Below, one piece after another: positions 6,791 through 13,974 of a stretch of DNA of 25,054 nt. Origin of the DNA: Bacillota bacterium (GTDB lineage Bacteria; Bacillota; Clostridia; Christensenellales; Aristaeellaceae). The notes under the pieces are model-generated. The model was not told where the DNA came from. It ran no database searches and was given only the letters and a program-made list of their open reading frames with translations. The stretch spans positions 1 through 25,054 of the forward strand of contig JAEYQQ010000044.1 in NCBI GenBank assembly GCA_023409955.1, read 5' to 3'. Made by a program: the position numbers and the translations under genes. Position 1 is the first letter of the stretch; each line of letters opens with the position of its first letter.

Positions 6791-7504
6791 ATGTTAATTT
6801 ACGCTGATCTTCATATACATTCCTGCCTGTCACCTTGTGCGGATATGGATATGACACCCATGAATATCTGTGCTATGGCAAAAATCAAGGGTTTGCAGGT
6901 GATCAGTGTCACAGATCATAATTCCGCCGCCAATCTTCCAGCTGCTGATCAAGCGGCCAGGAAGCATGGCTTGCTATTGCTTCCCGGAATTGAAATAACC
7001 ACCCGTGAGGAAGTTCACCTGCTGGCCTATTTTCCGACTGTGGATCAAGCGCTGGCGATGGGGGACTTTCTTTATTCGCATTTACCCAACATCCAAACCA
7101 ACAGCCGCATCTTTGGTCAGCAATGCATCATGGGGGATGATGACAAGGTCATCCGATTGGAAAGCAGGTTGCTGATATCAGCAGTTGATATATCACTAAG
7201 ACCTATGGTAGAGGAAATAGAAAAATTAGGTGGATTTGCCATACCTGCCCATATTAATCGAGGTGGCAACGGGCTTCTCGTAAACCTTGGGTTGATGCCC
7301 GATGATATTCATTTTCCTGCTGTAGAGGTGTCCAAAGATTTGCCGATTCCATATAACCTCCTTGAAGGCAAGGTTGTCTTGCATTCATCAGATGCACATC
7401 AATTGGGTGCGATTCTTGAGCAGGAATTTACGATGGATATATCTGATTTGTCGCCCACAGGTATTCTATCAGTGTTAGGTTATCATCGGTTAAAGTTGTT
7501 TTAG
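6791..7504 (+). CDS. PHP-domain metal-dependent phosphoesterase
   Basis: A 237-residue PHP (polymerase and histidinol phosphatase) family protein. Metal-binding residues of the trinuclear site are visible: DLHIHS (Asp6, His8, His10), TDHN (Asp42, His43), GIEIT (Glu68), EVHLL (His76), IPAHINR (His154), and SSDAHQLG (Asp201, His203). Family members hydrolyse phosphate mono- or diesters such as histidinol phosphate, 3',5'-bisphosphonucleotides or short RNA; the substrate here cannot be told. It sits between the DRTGG protein and hndA and has no ribosome site stronger than the coupled start. Its place in the cluster suggests removal or editing of a phosphorylated signal, but that is inference. 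The 217 bases after it hold the hnd control region. Confidence 0.85.
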   Translation: MLIYADLHIHSCLSPCADMDMTPMNICAMAKIKGLQVISVTDHNSAANLPAADQAARKHGLLLLPGIEITTREEVHLLAYFPTVDQALAMGDFLYSHLPNIQTNSRIFGQQCIMGDDDKVIRLESRLLISAVDISLRPMVEEIEKLGGFAIPAHINRGGNGLLVNLGLMPDDIHFPAVEVSKDLPIPYNLLEGKVVLHSSDAHQLGAILEQEFTMDISDLSPTGILSVLGYHRLKLF

Positions 7505-7571
7505 TTTTTTTCAATGTCGCAAGAAAATGTGACTAACCAATATCTTGACGGTTTGTATACTTTACACGAAC

Positions 7572-7621
7572 TTTTTTTAAATTTAGCTTTTTATCTATTT
7601 TTGCTGTTTTTTCCGTGTTTT
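7572..7621 (+). promoter_or_regulatory. Phased T-tracts upstream of the hnd promoter (probable curved DNA)
   Basis: T-runs at 7572-7578, 7588-7592, 7598-7602, 7607-7612 and 7618-7621. The last four have centres about 10 bases apart (7590, 7600, 7609.5, 7619.5), which is in phase with the helix and predicts intrinsic bending just upstream of the extended -10 at 7646-7654. Confidence 0.55.
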
Positions 7622-7645
7622 GAGCGTGCAATTTGTCTTCAACTA

Positions 7646-7654
7646 TGTTAAAAT
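7646..7654 (+). promoter_or_regulatory. Extended -10 promoter of the hndA operon
   Basis: TGT plus TAAAAT forms an extended -10 element. The best -35 candidate, TGCAAT at 7627-7632 with a 16-base spacer, is weak. The predicted start near 7661 gives a leader of about 60 bases that begins with the inverted repeat at 7664-7685. Confidence 0.5.
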
Positions 7655-7663
7655 ATCTACAAA

Positions 7664-7685
7664 GCGTGGCGTAACTACGCCGCGC
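7664..7685. repeat. Inverted repeat in the hndA leader
   Basis: Ten-base-pair inverted repeat, GCGTGGCGTA and TACGCCGCGC separated by AC, with one T-G pair if formed in RNA. It starts at the predicted transcription start. It could be an operator for a DNA-binding dimer or a 5' stabilising hairpin. No T-run follows, so it is not a terminator. It does not resemble the Rex operator. Confidence 0.6.
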
Positions 7686-7721
7686 TGGCTTGTGTAATGT
7701 GAGAAGGAGGTCGCACCCCAC

Positions 7722-8192
7722 ATGGCCGAAATGACTGAGAAATACGCAAAGCTCCAACAGGTCATAGCAGCGCATCGGAATGAAAAAGGCGCACTGATGC
7801 CTGTTTTACAAGAAGCGCAAGACATTTTTGGTTGCGTACCCATGGACGTTCAGGAGATCATCGCTGAAGGTCTCGGCACGACACTCAGTGAAGTGTATGG
7901 TGTCGCAACGTTTTATTCACAGTTTTCCCTGCAGCCAAGGGGAGAGTATGTGATTGGCGTATGTCTGGGCACGGCCTGCTATGTTAAGGGCTCTCAAAAA
8001 GTGCTGGACAGGGTATCAGAAGAGTTAAAAGTACGTGTCGGCAAGACAACAGACGATGGTAAATTCACACTGCAGGCCACTAGATGCCTAGGTGCCTGTG
8101 GGCTAGCCCCTGTCATGATGATCAATGATGAGGTTTACGGAAGGCTTACGCCTGATGAAATCCCTGGAATCCTGGACAAATACAAGGCATAG
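7722..8192 (+). CDS. hndA: HndA: NuoE-like [2Fe-2S] subunit of NAD(P)-linked [FeFe]-hydrogenase
   Basis: A 156-residue NuoE/HydC-type protein: an N-terminal helical part followed by a thioredoxin-like [2Fe-2S] domain. The ligand pattern is complete: Cys81 and Cys86 (CLGTAC) and Cys122 and Cys126 (CLGAC). The LSEVYGVATFYSQF segment is the family hallmark. It should pass electrons between the flavin subunit HndC and the catalytic HndD in a cytoplasmic complex. AAGGAGG lies 11 bases before the ATG, a rather long spacing. The GHKL ATPase gene begins two bases after its stop. It is the first gene after the T-tract and inverted-repeat control region. Confidence 0.93.
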   Translation: MAEMTEKYAKLQQVIAAHRNEKGALMPVLQEAQDIFGCVPMDVQEIIAEGLGTTLSEVYGVATFYSQFSLQPRGEYVIGVCLGTACYVKGSQKVLDRVSEELKVRVGKTTDDGKFTLQATRCLGACGLAPVMMINDEVYGRLTPDEIPGILDKYKA

Positions 8193-8194
8193 CC

Positions 8195-8761
8195 ATGCGC
8201 GATATATCATTGCATTTGCTTGATATTGTTCAAAATAGCATTCGTGCCCAGGCAAAGTTGGTGAAGATTAAATTATCTATCGATAATCAGCACATGCTCA
8301 CGCTTATGGTTGAAGACGATGGTTCTGGCATGGATGCTGAACTAATAAGCAATGTACAAAACCCTTTTACCACCACCAGAATTCAAAGAAAAATAGGCCT
8401 TGGGCTGCCCTTGCTGACAGAGAGCGCCCAGCGCACAGGCGGGGATGTCAGCATTGACAGTTTGCCAGATAAAGGCACAGTCGTAAAGGCAATCTTTTAT
8501 ATGAATCATATCGACTGCCTGCCCATTGGTGATATAACTGGAACCCTTTTGTCACTTGTTGTTGCCTACCCACTGACTCCTGATTTTGACTTTGCTCTAG
8601 AGGCGCTTGGAAAAGCGGCAACATTGAATACCAGTAACATTAAAGAAGCCCTAAACGGTGTACCCATCAATGAACCCGAAGTGATCGCATGGATGAAATC
8701 ATCGCTAGAAGAGGAAATCCAACAAGTCTTTGGAGGGACAGAGTATGAAATCCATCGCTGA
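8195..8761 (+). CDS. GHKL-fold ATP-binding protein within the hnd operon
   Basis: A 188-residue protein with a histidine-kinase-like ATPase domain in residues 1-105: N box around Asn14 (DIVQNSIRA), G1 box EDDGSGM, and G2 box KIGLGLPLL. There is no HisKA dimerisation region or transmembrane segment. Residues about 105-188 form a small C-terminal domain that I do not recognise, including a GDITGTLLSLVVAYPLTPDF stretch. It starts two bases after hndA and its end overlaps the start of hndB by 17 bases, so it is translated as part of the hydrogenase operon. A conserved GHKL gene at this spot is familiar from clostridial and Thermotoga hyd/hnd loci, but its function is not established as far as I know. 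It differs clearly from the RsbW-like ATPase at 4536. Confidence 0.8.
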   Translation: MRDISLHLLDIVQNSIRAQAKLVKIKLSIDNQHMLTLMVEDDGSGMDAELISNVQNPFTTTRIQRKIGLGLPLLTESAQRTGGDVSIDSLPDKGTVVKAIFYMNHIDCLPIGDITGTLLSLVVAYPLTPDFDFALEALGKAATLNTSNIKEALNGVPINEPEVIAWMKSSLEEEIQQVFGGTEYEIHR

Positions 8762-9119
8762 ACTGGAAGCTATCAGACAGCGGACCCTTGATAAGGTTCT
8801 GTTGCGCAAGGAAGAAAAAGATGCTGTGCGCGTGGTTGTAGGCATGGCTACCTGCGGCATCGCAGCTGGCGCACGCCCGGTTATGCTGTCTTTTGTCGAA
8901 GAACTTAATCGCCGTAATCTTGTCAATGTAACCGTTACACAAACAGGCTGCATCGGCATGTGCCGTCTGGAGCCAATGGTTGATATCATCATTCCCGGGC
9001 AAGAAAAAGTGACTTATGTAAAAATCAAGCCTGAAATGGTAGGTCGCATCGTAGCAGAGCACATCGTCAACGGCAGGCCTGTGCAAGAATATACAATCGG
9101 TGCATCGGAAAACAATTGA
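8745..9119 (+). CDS. hndB: HndB: small ferredoxin-like hydrogenase subunit
   Basis: A 124-residue thioredoxin-like [2Fe-2S] ferredoxin-type protein. The GMATCGIAAGAR signature holds the first Cys (residue 37), and TGCIGMC gives Cys69 and Cys73. Only three Cys are present, against four in HndA and the HndC N-terminus, so either a non-Cys ligand is used or no stable cluster is bound. In Desulfovibrio fructosovorans hndABCD the equivalent small subunit belongs to the NADP-reducing hydrogenase. The ATG lies seven bases after GGAGGG and inside the end of the GHKL gene; a TTG at 8730 precedes the ribosome site and is unlikely. hndC follows after 24 bases. Confidence 0.88.
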   Translation: MKSIAELEAIRQRTLDKVLLRKEEKDAVRVVVGMATCGIAAGARPVMLSFVEELNRRNLVNVTVTQTGCIGMCRLEPMVDIIIPGQEKVTYVKIKPEMVGRIVAEHIVNGRPVQEYTIGASENN

Positions 9120-9143
9120 TAAGCCGCTTGAGGAGGAATTGAT

Positions 9144-10940
9144 ATGGATTTGCATCGCGCTCATGTGCTTGTCTGCGGCGGAACCGGCTGCCATTCATCT
9201 GGCTCCGATGAGTTGCTCAAGCGCTTTAATGAAAAGTTAAAAGAGCATGGCTTGGAAAAAGAAATCAAAATGGTTCGTACCGGCTGCTTTGGCTTATGTG
9301 AGGCTGGCCCGGTTGTGATCGTTTACCCCGAAGGTACTTTTTATAGCCGCGTCAAGTTGGAAGATGTAGACGAAATCGTATCAGAGCATCTTTTAAAGGG
9401 CCGCAAGGTGCAGCACTTGGTCTACGTGGACCATGCCACCAAAGAAAGCACCGTCACCAAATCGCTGGATGAGATCGGCTTTTATAAGGACCAAAAGCGC
9501 ATCGCACTTCGCAATTGCGGTGTAATTGATCCTGAGAATATTGATGAATATATTGCCTTTGATGGTTATAAGGCTCTCATTAAAGCAGTAACTCAGATGA
9601 CGCGGGAACAGGTTATTGATGAAATACTAAAAAGCGGACTTCGCGGCCGGGGCGGCGGCGGGTTTTCTACTGGCCTGAAATGGAAGTTTACCTACCAAAG
9701 CCAGGCCGATCAAAAGTATGTTGCCTGTAATGCTGACGAAGGCGACCCAGGCGCTTTTATGGACCGTTCCGTATTGGAAGGTGATCCTCATTGTGTGCTA
9801 GAGGCAATGGCTATCGCAGGCTATGCCATCGGTGCATCTGAAGGCTATATTTATGTTCGGGCTGAGTATCCTATTGCTGTTAAGCGTTTGGCAATTGCCG
9901 TTGACCAGGCGAGGGAATATGGCCTACTAGGAAATAATATCTTCGGCACAGATTTTTCTTTCAATATTCATATTCGTTTGGGCGCAGGTGCTTTTGTTTG
10001 CGGTGAAGAAACAGCCTTAATGGCATCTGTGGAGGGCAAACGCGGTGAGCCTAGGCCCCGGCCTCCATTCCCGGCAATTAAGGGCCTTTTTGGAAAGCCC
10101 ACCATGCTCAACAATGTTGAAACCTATGCAAATGTTCCCCAAATCATTTTGAATGGCTCTGAATGGTTTACTGCCATGGGCACCGAGCGCTCCAAGGGCA
10201 CAAAGGTATTTGCCTTGGGCGGTAAGATCAACAACACCGGCCTTGTGGAAGTCCCCATGGGTACGCCGCTTCGTGAAGTGATTTACAACATCGGTGGTGG
10301 CATCCCCGGCGGAAAAGAGTATAAGGCTGTGCAAACAGGCGGTCCGTCTGGCGGCTGTATCCCCAAGCAATACTTGGATATTCCAATTGAATACGATAGC
10401 CTTATTGAAATCGGGTCCATGATGGGTTCAGGCGGCATGATCGTTCTGGATGAAGACGATTGTATGGTAGATATCGCAAGATATTTCCTGGACTTTACTG
10501 TGGATGAAAGCTGCGGAAAATGCACACCCTGCCGTGTCGGCACCAAGCGCATGCTGGAGATTCTGGAACGGATCGTAGAAGGCAAAGGGGAAATGGAGGA
10601 TATTGACAAGCTTGAAACCCTCGCCCGCAACATCAAGGCCACAGCCTTGTGCGGCCTTGGGCAAACGGCTCCCAATCCAGTTCTCTCAACACTCAACTAT
10701 TTCCGGGATGAATACGTTGCCCATATCAAGGAAAAGCGCTGCCCCGCCCACCACTGTCAGGCGCTCTTAAGCTACGCCATAACCGACAAGTGCCGCGGAT
10801 GCACCCTGTGCGCAAAAGTTTGCCCAGCTTCCGCTATCACTGGTGAAGTTCGTAAGCAGCATGTTGTAGATACCAAAAAATGCATCAAGTGCGGTGCCTG
10901 TATGGAAAAATGCCGTTTTGGCGCAATCGTAAAGAACTGA
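9144..10940 (+). CDS. hndC: HndC: NuoF-like flavoprotein (NAD(P)H- and FMN-binding) hydrogenase subunit
   Basis: A 598-residue HydB/NuoF-type subunit. Domain order: N-terminal [2Fe-2S] thioredoxin-like domain (Cys11, 16, 48, 52); NADH/FMN Rossmann core with LRGRGGGGFSTGLKW and CNADEGDPGAFMDRS; CGEETALMASVEGKRGEP; an SLBB-like region; the [4Fe-4S] motif ESCGKCTPCR with a fourth Cys in ALCGLGQ; and a C-terminal pair of [4Fe-4S] motifs (CRGCTLCAKVCP and CIKCGACMEKC). This is the arrangement of electron-bifurcating hydrogenase HydB/HndC, where FMN couples NAD(P)H and reduced ferredoxin to H2. It has AGGAGG seven bases before the ATG and lies between hndB and hndD. Cofactor preference (NAD or NADP) cannot be read with confidence. 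Confidence 0.95.
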   Translation: MDLHRAHVLVCGGTGCHSSGSDELLKRFNEKLKEHGLEKEIKMVRTGCFGLCEAGPVVIVYPEGTFYSRVKLEDVDEIVSEHLLKGRKVQHLVYVDHATKESTVTKSLDEIGFYKDQKRIALRNCGVIDPENIDEYIAFDGYKALIKAVTQMTREQVIDEILKSGLRGRGGGGFSTGLKWKFTYQSQADQKYVACNADEGDPGAFMDRSVLEGDPHCVLEAMAIAGYAIGASEGYIYVRAEYPIAVKRLAIAVDQAREYGLLGNNIFGTDFSFNIHIRLGAGAFVCGEETALMASVEGKRGEPRPRPPFPAIKGLFGKPTMLNNVETYANVPQIILNGSEWFTAMGTERSKGTKVFALGGKINNTGLVEVPMGTPLREVIYNIGGGIPGGKEYKAVQTGGPSGGCIPKQYLDIPIEYDSLIEIGSMMGSGGMIVLDEDDCMVDIARYFLDFTVDESCGKCTPCRVGTKRMLEILERIVEGKGEMEDIDKLETLARNIKATALCGLGQTAPNPVLSTLNYFRDEYVAHIKEKRCPAHHCQALLSYAITDKCRGCTLCAKVCPASAITGEVRKQHVVDTKKCIKCGACMEKCRFGAIVKN

Positions 10941-10959
10941 CAGCGAGGAGGACAGAAAT

Positions 10960-12708
10960 ATGGAACAGATGGTTTCGCTGACCATAGACGGCGTGAAGGT
11001 GGAAGTGCCTGCTGGCACAACCGTATTGGAAGCAGCCAAAAAGGCGCATATCAACATCCCCACGCTGTGCTATTTGAAAGACCTCAATGAGATTGGCGCA
11101 TGCAGAATATGCGTGGTAGATACAGGGGCACGGTCATTGCAGGCGGCCTGTGTTCTTCCGGTAGCACCAAACATGGTTATCAAAACAAACACTCCGGCTG
11201 TAAGGGAAGCTCGAAAAGTCAATTTGGAGTTGGTGCTGAGCACCCATGATAAAAAGTGCTTGTCCTGCACAAGAAACCAAAATTGCGAACTACAAAAGCT
11301 TTGCCTGGATATGGGCATTGAAGATGGCGGACGTTTTGAAGGTGCGAAAAATGCATATGAGGTTGACAATTTTTCGCCATCCATCGTTCGTGACAACAAT
11401 AAGTGCATTCTATGCCGCCGCTGTGTGGCCGCTTGCTCAAAATCACAAAACGTTGGCGTCATCGGTGCCGTAAACCGGGGGTTTACAACGGCCATTGAAT
11501 CACCTTGGGAGCGCAAGCTTAGCGATATGGCCTGCATCAACTGCGGTCAGTGTATTGCAGCATGCCCTGTCGGTGCCCTTCATGAGAAAGATGAAACCGA
11601 TGTTGTCTGGAGCATGATTTCCAATCCTAAAAAGCATGTGGTAGTTCAGACTGCTCCTGCCGTGCGTGCAGCATTGGGTGAGGAATTTGGCTTGGAGATC
11701 GGAACTCGCGTCACAGGAAAAATGGTTACTGCTCTTCGCCGGCTAGGTTTTGATAAGGTGTTTGACACCGATTTTGCCGCCGATCTTACCATTATGGAAG
11801 AAGCTACTGAGCTGTTGGGCCGATTGAATAACGGCGGTGTGCTTCCGATGATCACATCCTGTTCGCCGGGCTGGATCAAATATTGCGAGCACTACTATCC
11901 TGATTTCATTCCCAACCTGTCCTCCTGTAAGTCTCCTCATGAAATGCTTGGTGCAATAATCAAAACCTATTATGCACAAAAGGAAGGCATTGACGCAGGT
12001 GATATCGCGGTCGTGTCAGTCATGCCTTGTACAGCCAAAAAGTTTGAAGCAGACAGGCCCGAACTCTCCGGCGCCGGATATCCGGATGTAGATGCAGTCA
12101 TCACCACACGCGAGCTTGCCAAAATGATTAAGGAATCGGGGATCGATTTTGTTCATCTGCCGGATGAGGATTTTGATAACTTGCTTGGAGAAAGCACTGG
12201 CGCCAGCGTCATTTTCGGTGCTACCGGCGGCGTCATGGAAGCAGCCCTTCGTACTGCATACGAAGTTGTCACCGGCAAAGAATTGCCCAAGGTGGAGTTT
12301 GAGCAGGTTCGTGGACTGGAAGGCGTGAAGGAAGCAACCATTCAGGTAGGCGATATTGCCTTGAATGTCGCTGTAGCTCACGGAACAACAAACGCTTCCA
12401 AAGTCCTGGAAAGCATCAGGAATGGCGAAAAAACCTATCATTTTATTGAAGTTATGGGTTGCCCTGGCGGTTGTGTCACAGGTGGCGGTCAGCCCATCGT
12501 ATCTGCCCAAAAACGTATGGAGATCAATCCCAGCAAACTTCGGGCTGCTGCTCTTTATGGCGAGGATCAAGATAAGCCCCTTCGCAAGAGCCATCAAAAC
12601 AAAGGGGTTCAAAAACTCTACGATGAGTATCTTGAAAAGCCCAACAGTCATAAAGCCCATGAGTTGCTCCATACCCACTATACCGCAAGGCCCAAATACA
12701 GCAAATAA
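10960..12708 (+). CDS. hndD: HndD: catalytic [FeFe]-hydrogenase subunit
   Basis: A 582-residue catalytic hydrogenase with the M3-type layout: plant-type [2Fe-2S] domain (Cys37, 48, 51, 64); His-Cys3 [4Fe-4S] domain (His96, Cys100, 103, 109); two [4Fe-4S] motifs (CILCRRCVAAC and CINCGQCIAACP); and the H-cluster domain with loops TSCSPGW (Cys301), MPCTAKKFE (Cys357) and GCPGGC (Cys501, Cys505). A small C-terminal Fe_hyd_SSU-like tail ends in SHKAHELLHTHY. It produces or oxidises H2, probably by electron bifurcation with HndA and HndC. The residue after Cys301 is Ser where Clostridium pasteurianum CpI has a second Cys. Maturases HydE, HydF and HydG are not in the window. GAGGAGG lies eight bases before the ATG. 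It is the last gene of the operon before the terminator at 12717-12749. Confidence 0.96.
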   Translation: MEQMVSLTIDGVKVEVPAGTTVLEAAKKAHINIPTLCYLKDLNEIGACRICVVDTGARSLQAACVLPVAPNMVIKTNTPAVREARKVNLELVLSTHDKKCLSCTRNQNCELQKLCLDMGIEDGGRFEGAKNAYEVDNFSPSIVRDNNKCILCRRCVAACSKSQNVGVIGAVNRGFTTAIESPWERKLSDMACINCGQCIAACPVGALHEKDETDVVWSMISNPKKHVVVQTAPAVRAALGEEFGLEIGTRVTGKMVTALRRLGFDKVFDTDFAADLTIMEEATELLGRLNNGGVLPMITSCSPGWIKYCEHYYPDFIPNLSSCKSPHEMLGAIIKTYYAQKEGIDAGDIAVVSVMPCTAKKFEADRPELSGAGYPDVDAVITTRELAKMIKESGIDFVHLPDEDFDNLLGESTGASVIFGATGGVMEAALRTAYEVVTGKELPKVEFEQVRGLEGVKEATIQVGDIALNVAVAHGTTNASKVLESIRNGEKTYHFIEVMGCPGGCVTGGGQPIVSAQKRMEINPSKLRAAALYGEDQDKPLRKSHQNKGVQKLYDEYLEKPNSHKAHELLHTHYTARPKYSK

Positions 12709-12716
12709 TCCCATAC

Positions 12717-12749
12717 AAAAAGCAGCCTGTATATCACGGCTGCTTTTTT
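12717..12749. terminator. Bidirectional terminator between hndD and the serine hydrolase gene
   Basis: Perfect stem AGCAGCC / GGCTGCT with a 10-base loop, flanked by an A-run on the left and a T-run on the right. It therefore works as an intrinsic terminator for hndD on the plus strand and for the convergent hydrolase gene on the minus strand. Confidence 0.93.
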
Positions 12750-12750
12750 G

Positions 12751-13950
12751 TTACTCAGTAGATGGATTATTCAGATATCCATGTTTCCCAAGTGCCCATA
12801 TAATCAAATCCCTGCTGACACAAGCAAGGTGCCCCGTCCTGGCCTCACTTGCACCTCCGTTTAAAAATACAAAGCCATTTCCTGTATCCTCCTGATAGAA
12901 AACACTTTCAGTTGCACCATATGCAAACCCCTGGTGTCCATACAGCTTATTGGCCGATAGGCTAGGATCATCAAGTTCCACTAAGCCAAGACAATGCTTT
13001 GTATGCGGTGCATGTTTACCATAAGAAGCAGCAGGGGTCTGCATTTTCTTTATGCTTTCATGCGTTAGTATCATTCCGCCCCCCGTTGCCATTTGGCATA
13101 TCAACTTTCCCAGGGATACAGCATCGGTAAATAAGTTTCCCGCAGCGGTTAGATAATGAAATTCGGGCATGGGAGAATCAAATGCATCTGCAGATTCAAG
13201 CTTTTTTACAGGATCAAATAGGGGAGCGTTGCATCGTCTTGAAAGAACACGGTATATGCACGATACATTCTTAATATCCTGAACATTCTGTAATGTGTAT
13301 GTTGCATTCATTTCAAGAGGCTGAAACATAAGCTCATACATTAACCGCTCAAGGCTTTTACCGGTTACATATTCCATAATAGTGCCTACAATGCCCGCAG
13401 CCAGATTGCTGTAACGAAATGCTGAACCTGGTGCTGCTGGCAAATAATTGCCTGGATTCTTAAGCAATCCTTCAAGCGGTATGGGAGAGTGCAGGGCACT
13501 GTCATATCCGGGGCCGTCCCATATAGTGGAGGTATGAGACAGTAAATGATGAACAAGAATTGGCTTATCGGGGGTAAAGGGATTACGCACAGGGTATGGG
13601 AGGTAATAGCTTGCGGGTGCATTAAGGTCTAGTCGGCCAGCTTCTGCCAGCTTCATTGCACCAATGGCAGTTACCATTTTTGTAATGGATGCCGCACGAA
13701 ATAATGTGCTTTCATTGACTGCATCATTGGGCAAGCGTTTGTAACCATAGGTGATTGTCGGTTCAAGGGCTCCATTTCTAATAAGCTGCAAGCAGCCTCC
13801 CACAACGTGATGCCGTCGAAAGATGCTTTCAAGTTTTGATTTTTCAACTTCCGCAAGTGCATCTGCACTTCGTATAACACCTTGCGTCCGCAGTCCAAAA
13901 AAAGGTAAAGCGATCCGGTATGCGAGATTTTTCCAGGCGTTCACCGGCAT
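12751..13950 (-). CDS. Class C beta-lactamase-like serine hydrolase (PF00144 type)
   Basis: A 399-residue serine hydrolase of the beta-lactamase/esterase/D-aminopeptidase group. The catalytic SxxK is SITK (Ser88, Lys91), the Tyr motif is YSN (180-182), and the third motif HxG is HQG (339-341), in the place of the KTG box of true beta-lactamases. The substrate is unknown: carboxylesterase, peptidase or cell-wall activities all occur in this family, and nothing here shows drug resistance. No clear signal peptide is present, although residues 8-20 are moderately hydrophobic. The ATG has GGAG about eight bases upstream. It is the last gene of the lgt-pncB operon, 24 bases after pncB, and ends at the shared terminator. 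Confidence 0.87.
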   Translation of the reverse strand: MPVNAWKNLAYRIALPFFGLRTQGVIRSADALAEVEKSKLESIFRRHHVVGGCLQLIRNGALEPTITYGYKRLPNDAVNESTLFRAASITKMVTAIGAMKLAEAGRLDLNAPASYYLPYPVRNPFTPDKPILVHHLLSHTSTIWDGPGYDSALHSPIPLEGLLKNPGNYLPAAPGSAFRYSNLAAGIVGTIMEYVTGKSLERLMYELMFQPLEMNATYTLQNVQDIKNVSCIYRVLSRRCNAPLFDPVKKLESADAFDSPMPEFHYLTAAGNLFTDAVSLGKLICQMATGGGMILTHESIKKMQTPAASYGKHAPHTKHCLGLVELDDPSLSANKLYGHQGFAYGATESVFYQEDTGNGFVFLNGGASEARTGHLACVSRDLIIWALGKHGYLNNPSTE

Positions 13951-13974
13951 GCCTTTATCTCCATTTCTTTTGTG

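Noticed and set aside
7505..7571. Additional promoter candidates such as TTGACG and TTGTAT in the PHP-hndA gap
   Set aside because: Neither has a convincing -10 at correct spacing; the extended -10 at 7646 is better placed.
12016..12714. Long minus-strand open frame (232 codons) opposite hndD
   Set aside because: It is the mirror of a conserved, complete hydrogenase gene, and its translation resembles no protein family.
12751..13950. True beta-lactamase resistance gene
   Set aside because: The third motif is HQG rather than KTG and no clear export signal is present, so a general serine hydrolase is the safer call.
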